DNA from: Bacteroidota bacterium
Lineage (GTDB): Bacteria > Bacteroidota > Ignavibacteria > UBA10030 > BY39
Reading direction: 5' to 3'
Assembly (NCBI GenBank): GCA_030017895.1
Contig: JASEGV010000012.1
Coordinates: 1 to 51,900 of the forward strand
Length of the DNA: 51,900 nucleotides
The notes below the pieces were generated by a model that searched no databases, was not told where the DNA came from, and worked only from the letters and a program-made list of their open reading frames with translations. This document shows positions 15,416 to 24,042 of the stretch, in pieces. Within the stretch, counting starts at the first letter, position 1, and every line of letters starts with the position of its first letter. The position numbers and the translations under genes are program-made.

Positions 15416-16452
15416 TTGTTTTTATCTCCGAATAAATTCCATTTCGAAAGCCATTTATTTTTGCGGTCTGAAATAAAAAATTCAATCGCTAACAATAAAA
15501 GTGCGATTGCCAAAAAATATTGAAAACGGTCTTCATAGTCGGTAAATATTTTTGCTGCATACTCTTTTTTCTCCATCGCTGAAATTTCTTGCAGAACAAG
15601 TTCTAACTCATTCTGCTGATTCGTTGCGCGGATATATTTACCGCTGCCTGCCGATGCTATTTGTTGTAAACCGGGCTCATCCAATTTTGTAACAACTATT
15701 TTTCCCTCTCTGTCTTTGCGGAAACCGACTTGCACATTGTTTTTATAAATCGGAATTGGCGCCCCCATCGGCGAGCCCATTCCAATTGTGTGTATAATTA
15801 CGCCTTGTTCGGCTGCATTTTTGGCTTCGCTGATAGCATCGTCTTCGTGATTTTCACCGTCAGAAATTACAACCAACACTTTATATTTTTTCTCACTTCC
15901 GACGAATGATTTCATAGCGAGCCGGATAGCCGAACCGATGGCTGTGCCTTGTATAGGAATAATGTCGGTATCTATTGAACTCAAAAATAATTTCGCAGCA
16001 GAATAATCGGGTGTCAATGGCAGTTGAAGATAAGCGTCGCCGGCAAATACAATTAAACCAATCCTGTCGTTCTGAAGTTTATCTACTAAACGCGATATTG
16101 CCTGTTTCGTGCTATGGAGGCGGTTCGGTTTGATATCTTCCGCTTTCATACTGTTCGAAACATCGACGGCAATTATGATATCCACGCCTTCACGTTTAAT
16201 CTCTTCTAACTTCGAGCCGACCTGTAAATTTGCAAGTCCTAAAATCGTAAAAACAAATGCTGAAATTAGTAATAAAAATTTTACAGCATATTTGTATTTC
16301 GGAGAATCGGGCATTAATCGGCTGATTAAGTTAAGGTCGCCGAAATCAATTAGCGCTTTTTTCTTCTTTCTCATCGCATACCAAAAAATAAGTATGAACA
16401 TTGGTATGAGAAAAAGAGTGTATAAAAATTCTATGTTAGCAAAACGAATCAT
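15412..16452 (-). CDS. batB: BatB: von Willebrand factor A membrane protein
   Basis: 346 residues. Two N-terminal membrane helices (about 8-27 and 57-75), a VWA domain (about 88-280) with the metal-binding MIDAS motif D97-x-S99-x-S101 (AVDVSNSM) and a later SDGENH, then a C-terminal membrane helix (about 310-327). BatA and BatB are paired VWA proteins in the MoxR-Bat system, anchored in the inner membrane. A repeat-filled gap of 109 bp separates it from batA. The start ATG is the first in frame. Confidence 0.9.
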   Translation of the reverse strand: MIRFANIEFLYTLFLIPMFILIFWYAMRKKKKALIDFGDLNLISRLMPDSPKYKYAVKFLLLISAFVFTILGLANLQVGSKLEEIKREGVDIIIAVDVSNSMKAEDIKPNRLHSTKQAISRLVDKLQNDRIGLIVFAGDAYLQLPLTPDYSAAKLFLSSIDTDIIPIQGTAIGSAIRLAMKSFVGSEKKYKVLVVISDGENHEDDAISEAKNAAEQGVIIHTIGMGSPMGAPIPIYKNNVQVGFRKDREGKIVVTKLDEPGLQQIASAGSGKYIRATNQQNELELVLQEISAMEKKEYAAKIFTDYEDRFQYFLAIALLLLAIEFFISDRKNKWLSKWNLFGDKNK

Positions 16453-16461
16453 TTTCTAATT

Positions 16462-16560
16462 GTTAATGGTCAATAGTCAATTGTAAATGTGAATTATAAA
16501 ATCTAAAATTTCAAATCATAAATCATAAATCCGAAATCATAAATCCGAAATCCGAAATCA
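16462..16560. repeat. Spacer repeats between batA and batB
   Basis: The gap holds two repeat types: a TTAATGGTCAATAGTCAATT-like piece (16462-16490) and degenerate tandem copies of ATCATAAATCCGAA (16494-16560). Similar pieces occur at 19422-19458, 19870-19905 and 31861-31890. Units are too short and irregular for a CRISPR array. Confidence 0.6.
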
Positions 16561-16561
16561 A

Positions 16562-17554
16562 TCACGGGTTTATCCTGAATATCGTGTATCTGAATAATAT
16601 TTCCAACAGGAGAAACAATCCTGCAAACAATGCTGCCATCGTGAATTGTTCTGATTTACGTCTGAATTCAGTTACTTCAATTTTCGTTTTTTCTAATTTA
16701 TCAATTTCCTGATAAATCGCCTTCAGTTTTTTATTGTCGGTTGCACGAAAATATTTACCACCGGTCATCTCGGAAATCTTTTTCATCAATTCTTCATCTA
16801 TCTGAACGGGAACGTTTTGGTATTGAGTTCCGAATGGAGTTTGAACCGGGTAAGGTGCAAGTCCGATTGTTCCAACGCCGATAGAGTAAATACGGATTTC
16901 AAACCGCTGGGCAATTTCTGCCGCAGTGAGCGGATCGATGAAACCACGATTGTTGATTCCATCAGTTAACAAAATAATAATTTTGCTTTTAGCTTTACTT
17001 TCTTTTAACCTGCTCACCGATGTTGCAATGCCCATTCCGATTGCGGTTCCATCTTCAATCATACCACTTTTAACATCTTTCAATAAATTTTTTACGACAG
17101 CGCGGTCGGTTGTTAGCGGGCATTGAGTAAAACTTTCGCCGGCAAAAATAACAAGACCGATTCGATCGTTCTCTCTGTTGTCGATAAAATCGAGTGCCAC
17201 TTGTTTTGCCGCATCTATACGATTGGGTCGCAAGTCCTCAGCTAACATACTCCCCGATATATCGGTTGAAAGTACAATATCGATACCTTCAGTAGTAACA
17301 TTTTCGCTTCGGGTTGATGATTGCGGACGGGCAAGAGCGATTACTAACAAAATGAATGCGAAAATTCTGAATGCAAAAAGGATATGCCGAAACCTCTGTC
17401 GCCAAGAACGCGGCGCCGTCTGGAAACTTTCTAACGTAGAAACTTGCATTTCAACATATTGTTGACGGTTACGTTTCCAATACCAATAAATGAATAATGG
17501 AATCAAAAAGAGTAAATAGAAAAAGTAAGCCGATGCGAAGGTTATATTGTTCAT
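16562..17554 (-). CDS. batA: BatA: von Willebrand factor A membrane protein
   Basis: 330 residues. Membrane helices at about 8-25 and 56-76, a VWA domain (about 90-285) with MIDAS residues D98-x-S100-x-S102 (STDISGSM) and LTDGINNRG, and a C-terminal helix (about 305-325). It overlaps the upstream BatD-like/DUF4381-like gene by 4 nt. It probably forms a complex with BatB and is acted on by the MoxR ATPase (family knowledge). Confidence 0.9.
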   Translation of the reverse strand: MNNITFASAYFFYLLFLIPLFIYWYWKRNRQQYVEMQVSTLESFQTAPRSWRQRFRHILFAFRIFAFILLVIALARPQSSTRSENVTTEGIDIVLSTDISGSMLAEDLRPNRIDAAKQVALDFIDNRENDRIGLVIFAGESFTQCPLTTDRAVVKNLLKDVKSGMIEDGTAIGMGIATSVSRLKESKAKSKIIILLTDGINNRGFIDPLTAAEIAQRFEIRIYSIGVGTIGLAPYPVQTPFGTQYQNVPVQIDEELMKKISEMTGGKYFRATDNKKLKAIYQEIDKLEKTKIEVTEFRRKSEQFTMAALFAGLFLLLEILFRYTIFRINP

Positions 17555-18552
17555 ACTTTTTCCTCCTTCGATTTAAGAGGAATAGTTTTTTCTACGAATT
17601 CAAATGCTTGTCTGATACTTAAATCGTTTTCATCGGGTAGCGGTTGCTGTTTCGCAAATTTAACGAAGTCGGCAAGTGTGAGCATCTTTTTTAATACCGT
17701 TTGTAATTCTCCGTTAAATTCTGAATGATGAATGAAGTCGGCTAATATTTCATCGGTTGTGGATTCCATCGCTTTGATATTGAAACGGTCTTCGATGTAT
17801 GTTCGAACTATATCAGTTAGTTTGCTATGGTAGAGTTTAACTTCGCCGCGCTGCCAAAGTTTTTCGGCTTCCAGCGACTTGAGTGCGTCGATCGCAATTT
17901 CGTGTGCGGAACGTTTTGGTTCACTGAAAATTTTCCAAATGTTTTTCTGTTGCCGCTTTTTGATGAAATAAAATATAAAAAAGCTAATGAGAATAGCGAC
18001 TATTAATCCAAATAGATAAGGAAGTATTTCAGCAAATGTTATCGGCACACTCAATGGCGGTTTGATATCTTTTATCTCTTGTGCTTGGTCAACTCCAACA
18101 CTATGAACAAAAATTGGAATCGGAAAAGTTGATGCGAAGAGCGGACTTGTATCGTTTTTTAAAATGTATCCGAAATCCAAAGAGGGAATTACAAATGTCC
18201 CCGTATCGTAAGCTGAAATTATTAAAACAGTTTTCTCGATTATTTTAATTTCAGATTTTGTAATTGCAGGTTGAGTGCGTTCGATTAACTCCAATCCTTC
18301 GAGTGAATCTAAAATTGCGGGATAAGAAATTTTTGCATCGGGTGGATATTCTAATTCGATATGAAGTTTTAGCCAATCGCCGATTAATATATTATTAGAA
18401 TCAACCCGTGCTGATACGTGAACTTCCTGAGCGAGGAGCGGGAAACTAAAAGCTATGAGAAGGAAACCAAGAGCAAAGAACCGTGAACGATGAGAAATGA
18501 GAATCTTTTTTGCTTTTTGAATTTTTAATTTTGAATTGGCCGAAATTACCAT
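17551..18552 (-). CDS. BatD-like / DUF4381-like single-pass membrane protein of the bat operon
   Basis: 333 residues. A hydrophobic N-terminal signal (about 24-41, ending PLLAQ), a beta-rich extracytoplasmic domain (about 42-165, with SARVDSNNILIGDWLKLHIELEYP), one membrane helix (about 178-197), and a helical cytoplasmic domain (about 215-325; YHSKLTDIVRTYIEDRF, typical of proteins in this operon position). It overlaps the DUF58 gene by 7 nt and batA by 4 nt, so translation is probably coupled. The N-terminal 23 residues are basic and partly encoded by an AT-rich spacer repeat (18516-18540). A later start is possible but no better site is visible. Confidence 0.75.
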   Translation of the reverse strand: MVISANSKLKIQKAKKILISHRSRFFALGFLLIAFSFPLLAQEVHVSARVDSNNILIGDWLKLHIELEYPPDAKISYPAILDSLEGLELIERTQPAITKSEIKIIEKTVLIISAYDTGTFVIPSLDFGYILKNDTSPLFASTFPIPIFVHSVGVDQAQEIKDIKPPLSVPITFAEILPYLFGLIVAILISFFIFYFIKKRQQKNIWKIFSEPKRSAHEIAIDALKSLEAEKLWQRGEVKLYHSKLTDIVRTYIEDRFNIKAMESTTDEILADFIHHSEFNGELQTVLKKMLTLADFVKFAKQQPLPDENDLSIRQAFEFVEKTIPLKSKEEKV

Positions 18553-19421
18553 CTTTTTTCTCTAATCCTGAAAAAATTCATCAGAGGTTGAATATACGAT
18601 TGATCGGTTCGTATGTTAATGCTATCCACACCGCTTTTACGGAAGATAGATTTTAAGTATTCTTCTCTTTGTTGGCGCCATTTTTTGTAATTATCGCGAA
18701 CTTGTTTTTTTGCAGTATCTACCCAAATTGCATTACCGCTTTCGGCATCAGCAAGGCGCATCAAACCGATTGCAGGTAATTCTTGTTCGCGCCTATCAAA
18801 AATATTTATTGCGACTACATCGTGTTTCTTATTTGCAATTTTAAGCGCATCCTCAAATCCCTTATCCATAAAATCAGAAATCACAAATGCAATACTTCGT
18901 TTTTTAATAACACTTCGCAGGTAACGAAAAGCTTCCGTGATGTCAGTTTTCTTGTGCTGTGGTTGGAAATCGAGCAATTCACGGATGATGCGTAGTATGT
19001 GCGTCCGTCCCTTTTTGGGTGGAATGAATTTCTCGATGATGTCGCTGAAAAAAATGATTCCAACTTTATCGTTGTTTTGAATTGCCGAGAAGGCAAGCAC
19101 TGCACAAAGTTCGATTCCTAGATCTTTTTTCATTTGGACGGCAGTTCCGAATTCGCCTGATCCGCTTACATCAACAAGAATCATTACAGTAAGTTCACGT
19201 TCTTCTTCGAAAATTTTTACATACGGATGGTTGAATCGGGCTGTAACATTCCAATCGATTGAACGGATATCGTCGCCAATCTGGTATTCTCGCACTTCGC
19301 TGAAAGCCATACCGCGTCCTTTGAACACGCTGTGGTATTCACCAGAAAAAATTTGGTTGGCGATACCACGGGTTTTTATTTCGATTTTTCGAACTTTTTT
19401 AATTAACTCAGTTGTTTCCAT
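18546..19421 (-). CDS. DUF58 domain protein (VWA-like)
   Basis: 291 residues. It has the DUF58 hallmarks: FSGEYHSVFKGRGMAFSEVREYQIGDDIRSIDWNVTA in pieces near 27-62, and a VWA-like LVDVSGSGEFG near 88-98. It is soluble, with no signal. DUF58 proteins stand next to MoxR ATPases and are thought to be MoxR clients or adaptors. Its normal position directly behind moxR is interrupted here by the gene at 19461-19835. Confidence 0.9.
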   Translation of the reverse strand: METTELIKKVRKIEIKTRGIANQIFSGEYHSVFKGRGMAFSEVREYQIGDDIRSIDWNVTARFNHPYVKIFEEERELTVMILVDVSGSGEFGTAVQMKKDLGIELCAVLAFSAIQNNDKVGIIFFSDIIEKFIPPKKGRTHILRIIRELLDFQPQHKKTDITEAFRYLRSVIKKRSIAFVISDFMDKGFEDALKIANKKHDVVAINIFDRREQELPAIGLMRLADAESGNAIWVDTAKKQVRDNYKKWRQQREEYLKSIFRKSGVDSINIRTDQSYIQPLMNFFRIREKRW

Positions 19422-19460
19422 TCGATAGTCATTAGTAATTAGTCAATTGTCATTGGTAGT

Positions 19461-19835
19461 TTATTTATCTTTATTAGATTCCTTTTTTATAGCATTTATG
19501 TATGCGTTCAATTTCGGTGCAAGAGTATTTATTATTTTATTTAAATTTAATTCTTGTTCAGAAGTAATAATATTTCTTTTAAATGCTCGACGTATCCAAT
19601 GTTGTGTTTCGTAAAGTGAGCCACGGGAATAATAGCAGAATTGTATATTTTCTTTATAAAAATATCTTCCATAGCCTTCAGCAATATTTGCGCTAATCGA
19701 ATCAGCTGCTTTAACTAATTGAATTCCTATTGTTTTTCTATCAAACCAATTCCATTCTGAACAAATATTCCAAATATCATCTGATAATTCTGCTGCAATC
19801 TGATAAACTTCTAACTCATCAATTGATTTAGCCAT
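19461..19835 (-). CDS. Four-helix bundle protein (23S rRNA intervening-sequence/S23 type)
   Basis: 124 residues, all helical, with family hallmarks LEVYQIAAELSDDIWNI, the IGIQLVKAADSISANIAEGYGR block and GSLYETQHWIRRA. Such proteins were first seen in 23S rRNA intervening sequences, are related to diversity-generating-retroelement Avd proteins, and are common singletons in Bacteroidota and candidate-phylum genomes. The function is unclear. A GGAGG site precedes the ATG. It lies between moxR and the DUF58 gene, with related TGTCAATAGTCA-type repeats on both sides (19422-19458 and 19870-19905), which suggests insertion into the operon. Confidence 0.9.
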   Translation of the reverse strand: MAKSIDELEVYQIAAELSDDIWNICSEWNWFDRKTIGIQLVKAADSISANIAEGYGRYFYKENIQFCYYSRGSLYETQHWIRRAFKRNIITSEQELNLNKIINTLAPKLNAYINAIKKESNKDK

Positions 19836-19909
19836 TTTCGCCTCCAGTTAATTTGATCATTAATTAAGTGAAAATACAAATGACTATTGACAAATGACAC
19901 TTCACACTA

Positions 19910-20896
19910 TTAAGGTACCTCGACTGTGTTCAAAATCTCACTCACAATATCTTCGGAGTTCACATTTTCTGCTTCAGCTTCATAAGTAACAGCGATACGG
20001 TGGCGGAGGACATCGTGGCATACTGCACGCACGTCTTCGGGTATAACGTATCCGCGGCGCTTGATGAATGCAAATGCTTTTGCTGCTAATGCAAGGTTAA
20101 TTGTCGCACGGGGCGAACCGCCATAACTGATAAGTTGAGCTAACTTTTCGAGTTTAAAATTTTTGGGTTCGCGGGTTGCGAAAACTATATCTAAAATATA
20201 TTTCTCAATCTTTTCATCCATATAAACTTCTTGAACAACATTCCGCGCCTTCAATATGTCAGCCGGGTTTACCACTGCTTTTGCTTTCGGGAGTGAGTCG
20301 GTAATGTTTTGCCGCATAATCAATCGTTCTTCATCACGATTTGGATAAACAATTTTAATCTTTAACATAAAACGATCGACTTGTGCTTCGGGCAGCGGAT
20401 AAGTTCCTTCTTGCTCAATCGGGTTTTGGGTTGCCAAAACAAGAAACGGTTCATCGAGCTGAAATGTCTCCTCGCCAATTGTAACTTGCCTTTCTTGCAT
20501 CGCTTCGAGCAGGGCGCTTTGAACTTTTGCAGGTGCGCGGTTAATTTCATCTGCCAAAATAAAATTAGCAAAGATGGGTCCTTTCTTTACTGCGAACTCT
20601 TCTTTCCGCTGACTATAAATCATTGTTCCGATTAAATCTGCCGGAAGCAGGTCGGGTGTAAATTGGATTCTCTGAAATTTTGACTGTATCGTTGCCGCCA
20701 GAGTTTTTATAGCGAGCGTTTTTGCCAAACCCGGCACACCTTCCAAAAGAATATGCCCGTTCGATAGTAAGCCAATAAGCAATCGTTCGACCATATATTT
20801 CTGTCCGACTATTACCTTACCGATTTCCATCGTCAACAAATCGACGAAGGCGCTTTCTTTTTGAATTTTTTCGTTCAATGTTTTTATGTCTGTCAT
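19910..20896 (-). CDS. moxR: MoxR-family AAA+ ATPase
   Basis: 328 residues from the ATG at 20896, which has CAGGAG 5 nt upstream; a longer frame to 20962 runs into the leader hairpins. Walker A is GVPGLAKT (53-60), Walker B is ILADEINR with D116-E117, followed by LEAMQERQVTIGE and sensor ATQNPIEQEGTYPLPEAQVDRF. MoxR proteins are chaperone-like ATPases that act on VWA-domain partners, here DUF58, BatA and BatB. It is the first gene of the operon running to 12125. Confidence 0.95.
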   Translation of the reverse strand: MTDIKTLNEKIQKESAFVDLLTMEIGKVIVGQKYMVERLLIGLLSNGHILLEGVPGLAKTLAIKTLAATIQSKFQRIQFTPDLLPADLIGTMIYSQRKEEFAVKKGPIFANFILADEINRAPAKVQSALLEAMQERQVTIGEETFQLDEPFLVLATQNPIEQEGTYPLPEAQVDRFMLKIKIVYPNRDEERLIMRQNITDSLPKAKAVVNPADILKARNVVQEVYMDEKIEKYILDIVFATREPKNFKLEKLAQLISYGGSPRATINLALAAKAFAFIKRRGYVIPEDVRAVCHDVLRHRIAVTYEAEAENVNSEDIVSEILNTVEVP

Positions 20897-20935
20897 CAAA
20901 ACTCCTGTATTAATTTTTGTTTTGCTTAAATGATA

Positions 20936-20977
20936 AATGGACTCAACAACAAACAAGTCCATTGAGCCTCAAGAGGC
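20936..20977 (-). promoter_or_regulatory. Structured leader of the moxR-bat operon: two hairpins
   Basis: In the roughly 80-nt leader, GCCTC-TT-GAGGC (20966-20977) is followed by an 8-bp perfect stem AATGGACT/AGTCCATT with a 12-nt loop (20936-20963). Neither is followed by a U-run, so they are not terminators. They could affect mRNA stability or translation. The remaining part of this 328-bp gap (about 21048-21150) holds spacer-repeat-like sequence and no convincing gene. Confidence 0.5.
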
Positions 20978-20983
20978 GATAGA

Positions 20984-21012
20984 ATTATAAGAAAAAAATT
21001 GGAATATTTCAA
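20984..21012 (-). promoter_or_regulatory. Promoter of the moxR-bat operon
   Basis: On the minus strand TTGAAA (21012-21007), a 17-nt spacer, then TATAAT (20989-20984). Transcription would begin near 20977, at the edge of the first leader hairpin. Confidence 0.6.
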
Positions 21013-21150
21013 TTTTGGATATTCTACGAAGTTAGTTTAAGAGAGTTTCATATTATAAAAGTCGAAAGTCGGATAATTTTCACAAAAACCGAATTCCGAA
21101 TTCTCGACGAGTCGAGTCGTCCACCGAATTTAGCAATCTCCAATTCCTCG

Positions 21151-21179
21151 TTGCAATCCTTATAAAAATCATTTATATT
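21151..21179 (+). promoter_or_regulatory. Promoter of the metal-dependent hydrolase / par operon
   Basis: TTGCAA (21151-21156), 17-nt spacer, TATATT (21174-21179), about 46 bp before the ATG at 21225. The same TTGCAA-17-TATATT pattern recurs at 38097 and 42835. Confidence 0.55.
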
Positions 21180-21224
21180 TGAACGTGCTTTATCAAACAA
21201 ATTTTTCATAACAACGGAGGTTAT

Positions 21225-21902
21225 ATGTTGAAAATTACATATTACGGTCATTCGGTTTTTTTATTGGATGATGGAAAAACTAAATTGATTATCGATCCTT
21301 TTATTGAAGGGAATCCGCTTTCTCCAATCAAAGAAAAGGATGTGAATGTAAATTACATTGTAGTAACCCACGGACACGGCGACCACCTTGGCGATGCAAT
21401 TGGTATATCGAAAAGGTGCGATGCAACTATTATTGCGGTGAATGAGTTAGCAAATTATGTCGCAAGCAAAGGCGCCAAAGCCCACAACATGCACATAGGC
21501 GGTGGATTTAATTTTCCATTCGGTCGTGTGAAATTTACAATCGCCCATCACGGCTCTTCTTCTGGCGAAGGAACTTACACGGGAGAACCTTCAGGTGTTT
21601 TGGTTACAATGGGGGGTAAAACGGTTTATCACACAGGCGATACAGGATTATTTTCGGATATGAAATTGATTGGCGAGATGAACCCTGTGGATATTTTGCT
21701 TCTTCCAATTGGCGACAACTTCACGATGGGAATTGATGATGCGGTGAAAGCAGTTGAATTGGTAAATCCTAAATTTGTAGTACCGATGCATTACAATACT
21801 TTTCCTGTGATTGAAGCCGACCCGAATGTTTTTATTGCAAAGGTAAAAGCTAACGGATTTAATGGAAAAGTTTTTAATTTTGGTGAAACAGTTGAATTTT
21901 AA
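21225..21902 (+). CDS. Metal-dependent hydrolase, metallo-beta-lactamase fold (UPF0173/UlaG-like)
   Basis: 225 residues. The zinc-binding motif THGHGDH (H49, H51, D53, H54) and later HTGDTGLFSDM and PMHYNTFP match the UlaG/UPF0173 type of metallo-beta-lactamase hydrolases. The length is normal for that family and there is no signal, so it is cytoplasmic. The substrate is unknown; relatives include phosphodiesterases and lactonases. A clear ACGGAGG site supports the ATG. parA begins 16 nt after its stop. Confidence 0.9.
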   Translation: MLKITYYGHSVFLLDDGKTKLIIDPFIEGNPLSPIKEKDVNVNYIVVTHGHGDHLGDAIGISKRCDATIIAVNELANYVASKGAKAHNMHIGGGFNFPFGRVKFTIAHHGSSSGEGTYTGEPSGVLVTMGGKTVYHTGDTGLFSDMKLIGEMNPVDILLLPIGDNFTMGIDDAVKAVELVNPKFVVPMHYNTFPVIEADPNVFIAKVKANGFNGKVFNFGETVEF

Positions 21903-21917
21903 GATTGAGATAACGAG

Positions 21918-22721
21918 TTGAGTAAAGTAGTAACAGTAGCAAATCAAAAGGGTGGAGTTGGTAAAACAACTACTACAATAAATTTAGCAGCATGTGTAGC
22001 AGCGGCTGAAGTTCCGGTTCTGATAATAGATAACGATCCGCAAGCTAATGCTACTTCGGGATTAGGATTTGATGCCCGAAGCGGCGGGAAAAATATTTAC
22101 GATGTATTAATCGACGGTGTAAATCCGTTCGAGGCAATACAGCAAACAAGTATGCCGTTTCTTTCGCTTTTGCCTTCGAGCATAAATTTGGTTGGTGCAG
22201 AAATCGAAATGGTAGAAATTGAGAATCGTGAAAAATTGCTTGCGAATGTTGTAGATAGTATCAAAGATAAGTATAGTTATATTTTTATCGACTGTCCGCC
22301 GTCGTTAGGATTGATAACATTGAATTCACTTGTTGCTGCCGATTCAGTTTTAATACCGGTGCAATGCGAGTATTATGCACTTGAAGGGCTGACTCAATTA
22401 TTGAATACAATCAACATTGTAAAGAAAAACCTGAATCAAAAGTTGGAGATTGAAGGTGTTCTGATGACTATGTTCGATGGAAGATTGCGTCTTTCGAATC
22501 AAATTGTTGAAGAGGTTAAAAAATATTTTGGCAACAAAGTTTATCAAACAATTGTGAACCGAAATGTTCGCTTGAGCGAAGCTCCGAGCTACGGTAAACC
22601 GATTTTGTTATACGATGCTTTATCGAGCGGGTCGAAAAATTATATGAATTTAGCACAAGAATTTTTATTGAGAAACAATCATTTTCAAAAAGAACAGGTA
22701 AATAAAGATGTCGAAAATTAA
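21918..22721 (+). CDS. parA: Chromosome-partitioning ATPase ParA/Soj
   Basis: 267 residues from a TTG start at 21918; no ATG fits before the nucleotide-binding loop. The deviant Walker A motif KGGVGKTT (11-18), DNDPQANATSGLG, and FIDCPPSLGLITLNSL mark a ParA/Soj-type P-loop ATPase. It binds DNA non-specifically as a dimer and works with ParB to segregate origins. The first residues lack an extra HTH domain, as in chromosomal Soj. It overlaps parB by 14 nt. Confidence 0.95.
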   Translation: MSKVVTVANQKGGVGKTTTTINLAACVAAAEVPVLIIDNDPQANATSGLGFDARSGGKNIYDVLIDGVNPFEAIQQTSMPFLSLLPSSINLVGAEIEMVEIENREKLLANVVDSIKDKYSYIFIDCPPSLGLITLNSLVAADSVLIPVQCEYYALEGLTQLLNTINIVKKNLNQKLEIEGVLMTMFDGRLRLSNQIVEEVKKYFGNKVYQTIVNRNVRLSEAPSYGKPILLYDALSSGSKNYMNLAQEFLLRNNHFQKEQVNKDVEN

Positions 22722-23631
22722 AGGTGGGCTCGGAAAAGGGCTTGCTGCATTAATCCGTCCATCAGCAACAGATGAAGAAACACCAGCGGTAGTTGAAAGA
22801 GAAGTAATAGTTCAAACGGTAACTCGTGAAACTGAAGGGATAATTTTAATAGATGTTGATAAAATAAAACCGAATCCGTTTCAACCTCGTGCCGATTTTG
22901 ATGTGCAAGCACTTGATGAATTAAAGAAATCGATTATCGAAAAAGGAATTATCCAACCGATAACGGTGCGCCGGAAAGACGGATACTTCGAGTTGATTGC
23001 CGGTGAACGAAGAGTGAGAGCTTCGACTGATGCAGGCATTATGCAAATTCCGGCTTACATAATTGATGTTAAAACCGATGAAGATATGTTGGAGTTAGCC
23101 CTCGTCGAAAATCTCCAGCGCGAACATCTTAATGCTATTGAAATTGCAATTTCTTATCAACGTTTAATCACAGATTGTAATCTCACTTACGAAGAAGTTG
23201 CAAAGAGAATCGCGAAAGACAGGACTACAGTAATTAATTTTATCAGGCTGTTGCGGCTGCCTGATGAAGTTCAGATTTCGCTCAGAAAGGGACAAATTTC
23301 GGCGGGACACGCACGTATGTTAGTGAATTTGCCCGACGAGAAGATCCAGATGAAATTGTTCCATAAGATTATCAAGAACGATTTGAACGTCCGCCAGGTG
23401 GAAAAATTAGTCCGCGATATTAATAAAAAGCCCGAAACTGAATCTAAAATAGCTGAATTTGTTACTGATTCGCCATTCTCTAATATTGAACAGAAGCTTC
23501 GGCATATATTTGGAACAAAAGTAAAATTGCATCATCGTGCAGATGGAAAAGGTGAAATACTGATTGAGTATTATTCAAACGACGATTTAGATCGTTTAAT
23601 TGAAATAATGATGGTAATGAAAGGAAATTAA
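22708..23631 (+). CDS. parB: Chromosome-partitioning CTPase/DNA-binding protein ParB/Spo0J
   Basis: 307 residues. A ParA-stimulating N-terminus with GLGKGLAALI, then the ParB CTPase domain (about 45-135; NPFQPR and the GERR box at 99-102), a central helix-turn-helix (LTYEEVAKRIAKDRTTVINFIRLLRLP), and a C-terminal dimerisation region. It would load onto parS sites and be recycled by ParA. I did not find a convincing parS (TGTTTCACGTGAAACA-like) in this window. It is followed by ridA after 3 nt. Confidence 0.95.
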   Translation: MSKIKGGLGKGLAALIRPSATDEETPAVVEREVIVQTVTRETEGIILIDVDKIKPNPFQPRADFDVQALDELKKSIIEKGIIQPITVRRKDGYFELIAGERRVRASTDAGIMQIPAYIIDVKTDEDMLELALVENLQREHLNAIEIAISYQRLITDCNLTYEEVAKRIAKDRTTVINFIRLLRLPDEVQISLRKGQISAGHARMLVNLPDEKIQMKLFHKIIKNDLNVRQVEKLVRDINKKPETESKIAEFVTDSPFSNIEQKLRHIFGTKVKLHHRADGKGEILIEYYSNDDLDRLIEIMMVMKGN

Positions 23632-23634
23632 AAA

Positions 23635-24024
23635 ATGAGAAAAAAAATTTATACTGAAAATGCCCCCGCGCCTATTGGTCCGTACAGCCAGGCAATCATT
23701 GGTTCAGGTTGTTTTCTATTTACAGCAGGGCAGATACCGATTGATCCAGCATCGGGACAAATTGTTGCCGGCGATATAAAAGCACAAACCAATCAGGTAT
23801 TAAAAAACTTAGCAGCAATTTTGGAAGCGAGTGGAGCAACTCTGCAATCGGTTCTGAAAACTACCGTCTATCTAACAGATATGAACGAGTTTGCCGGAAT
23901 GAATGAAGTTTACGGAGAATTTTTTTCGGAATCTCCACCTGCCAGAACAACAGTACAAGTATCGCGACTACCACGAGATGTGAAAGTGGAAATCGAAGCA
24001 GTTGCATTAGTCGTGAACGGATAA
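23635..24024 (+). CDS. ridA: RidA family enamine/imine deaminase
   Basis: 129 residues, the usual size. Motifs [12 protein letters not shown] (10-21), [10 protein letters not shown] and [10 protein letters not shown] with substrate-binding R104, and EIEAVA with E121 match active RidA. It hydrolyses reactive enamines formed from amino acids such as threonine and serine, protecting PLP enzymes. It is placed 3 nt after parB, so probably in the same transcript. Confidence 0.95.
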   Translation: MRKKIYTENAPAPIGPYSQAIIGSGCFLFTAGQIPIDPASGQIVAGDIKAQTNQVLKNLAAILEASGATLQSVLKTTVYLTDMNEFAGMNEVYGEFFSESPPARTTVQVSRLPRDVKVEIEAVALVVNG

Positions 24025-24042
24025 ATAAGTAAAATACGATTT

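Noticed and set aside
16494-16560. Tandem repeats between batA and batB as a CRISPR array
   Set aside because: Units are about 8-14 bp, degenerate and without spacers; no cas genes.
21048-21251. Minus-strand open frame of 67 codons upstream of the metal-dependent hydrolase
   Set aside because: It covers spacer-repeat-like DNA and the promoter of the hydrolase, has no ribosome-binding site, and resembles no family.
22708-24024. A parS site near parAB
   Set aside because: I scanned by eye for TGTTTCACGTGAAACA-like palindromes and saw none; a computed search over the genome would settle it.
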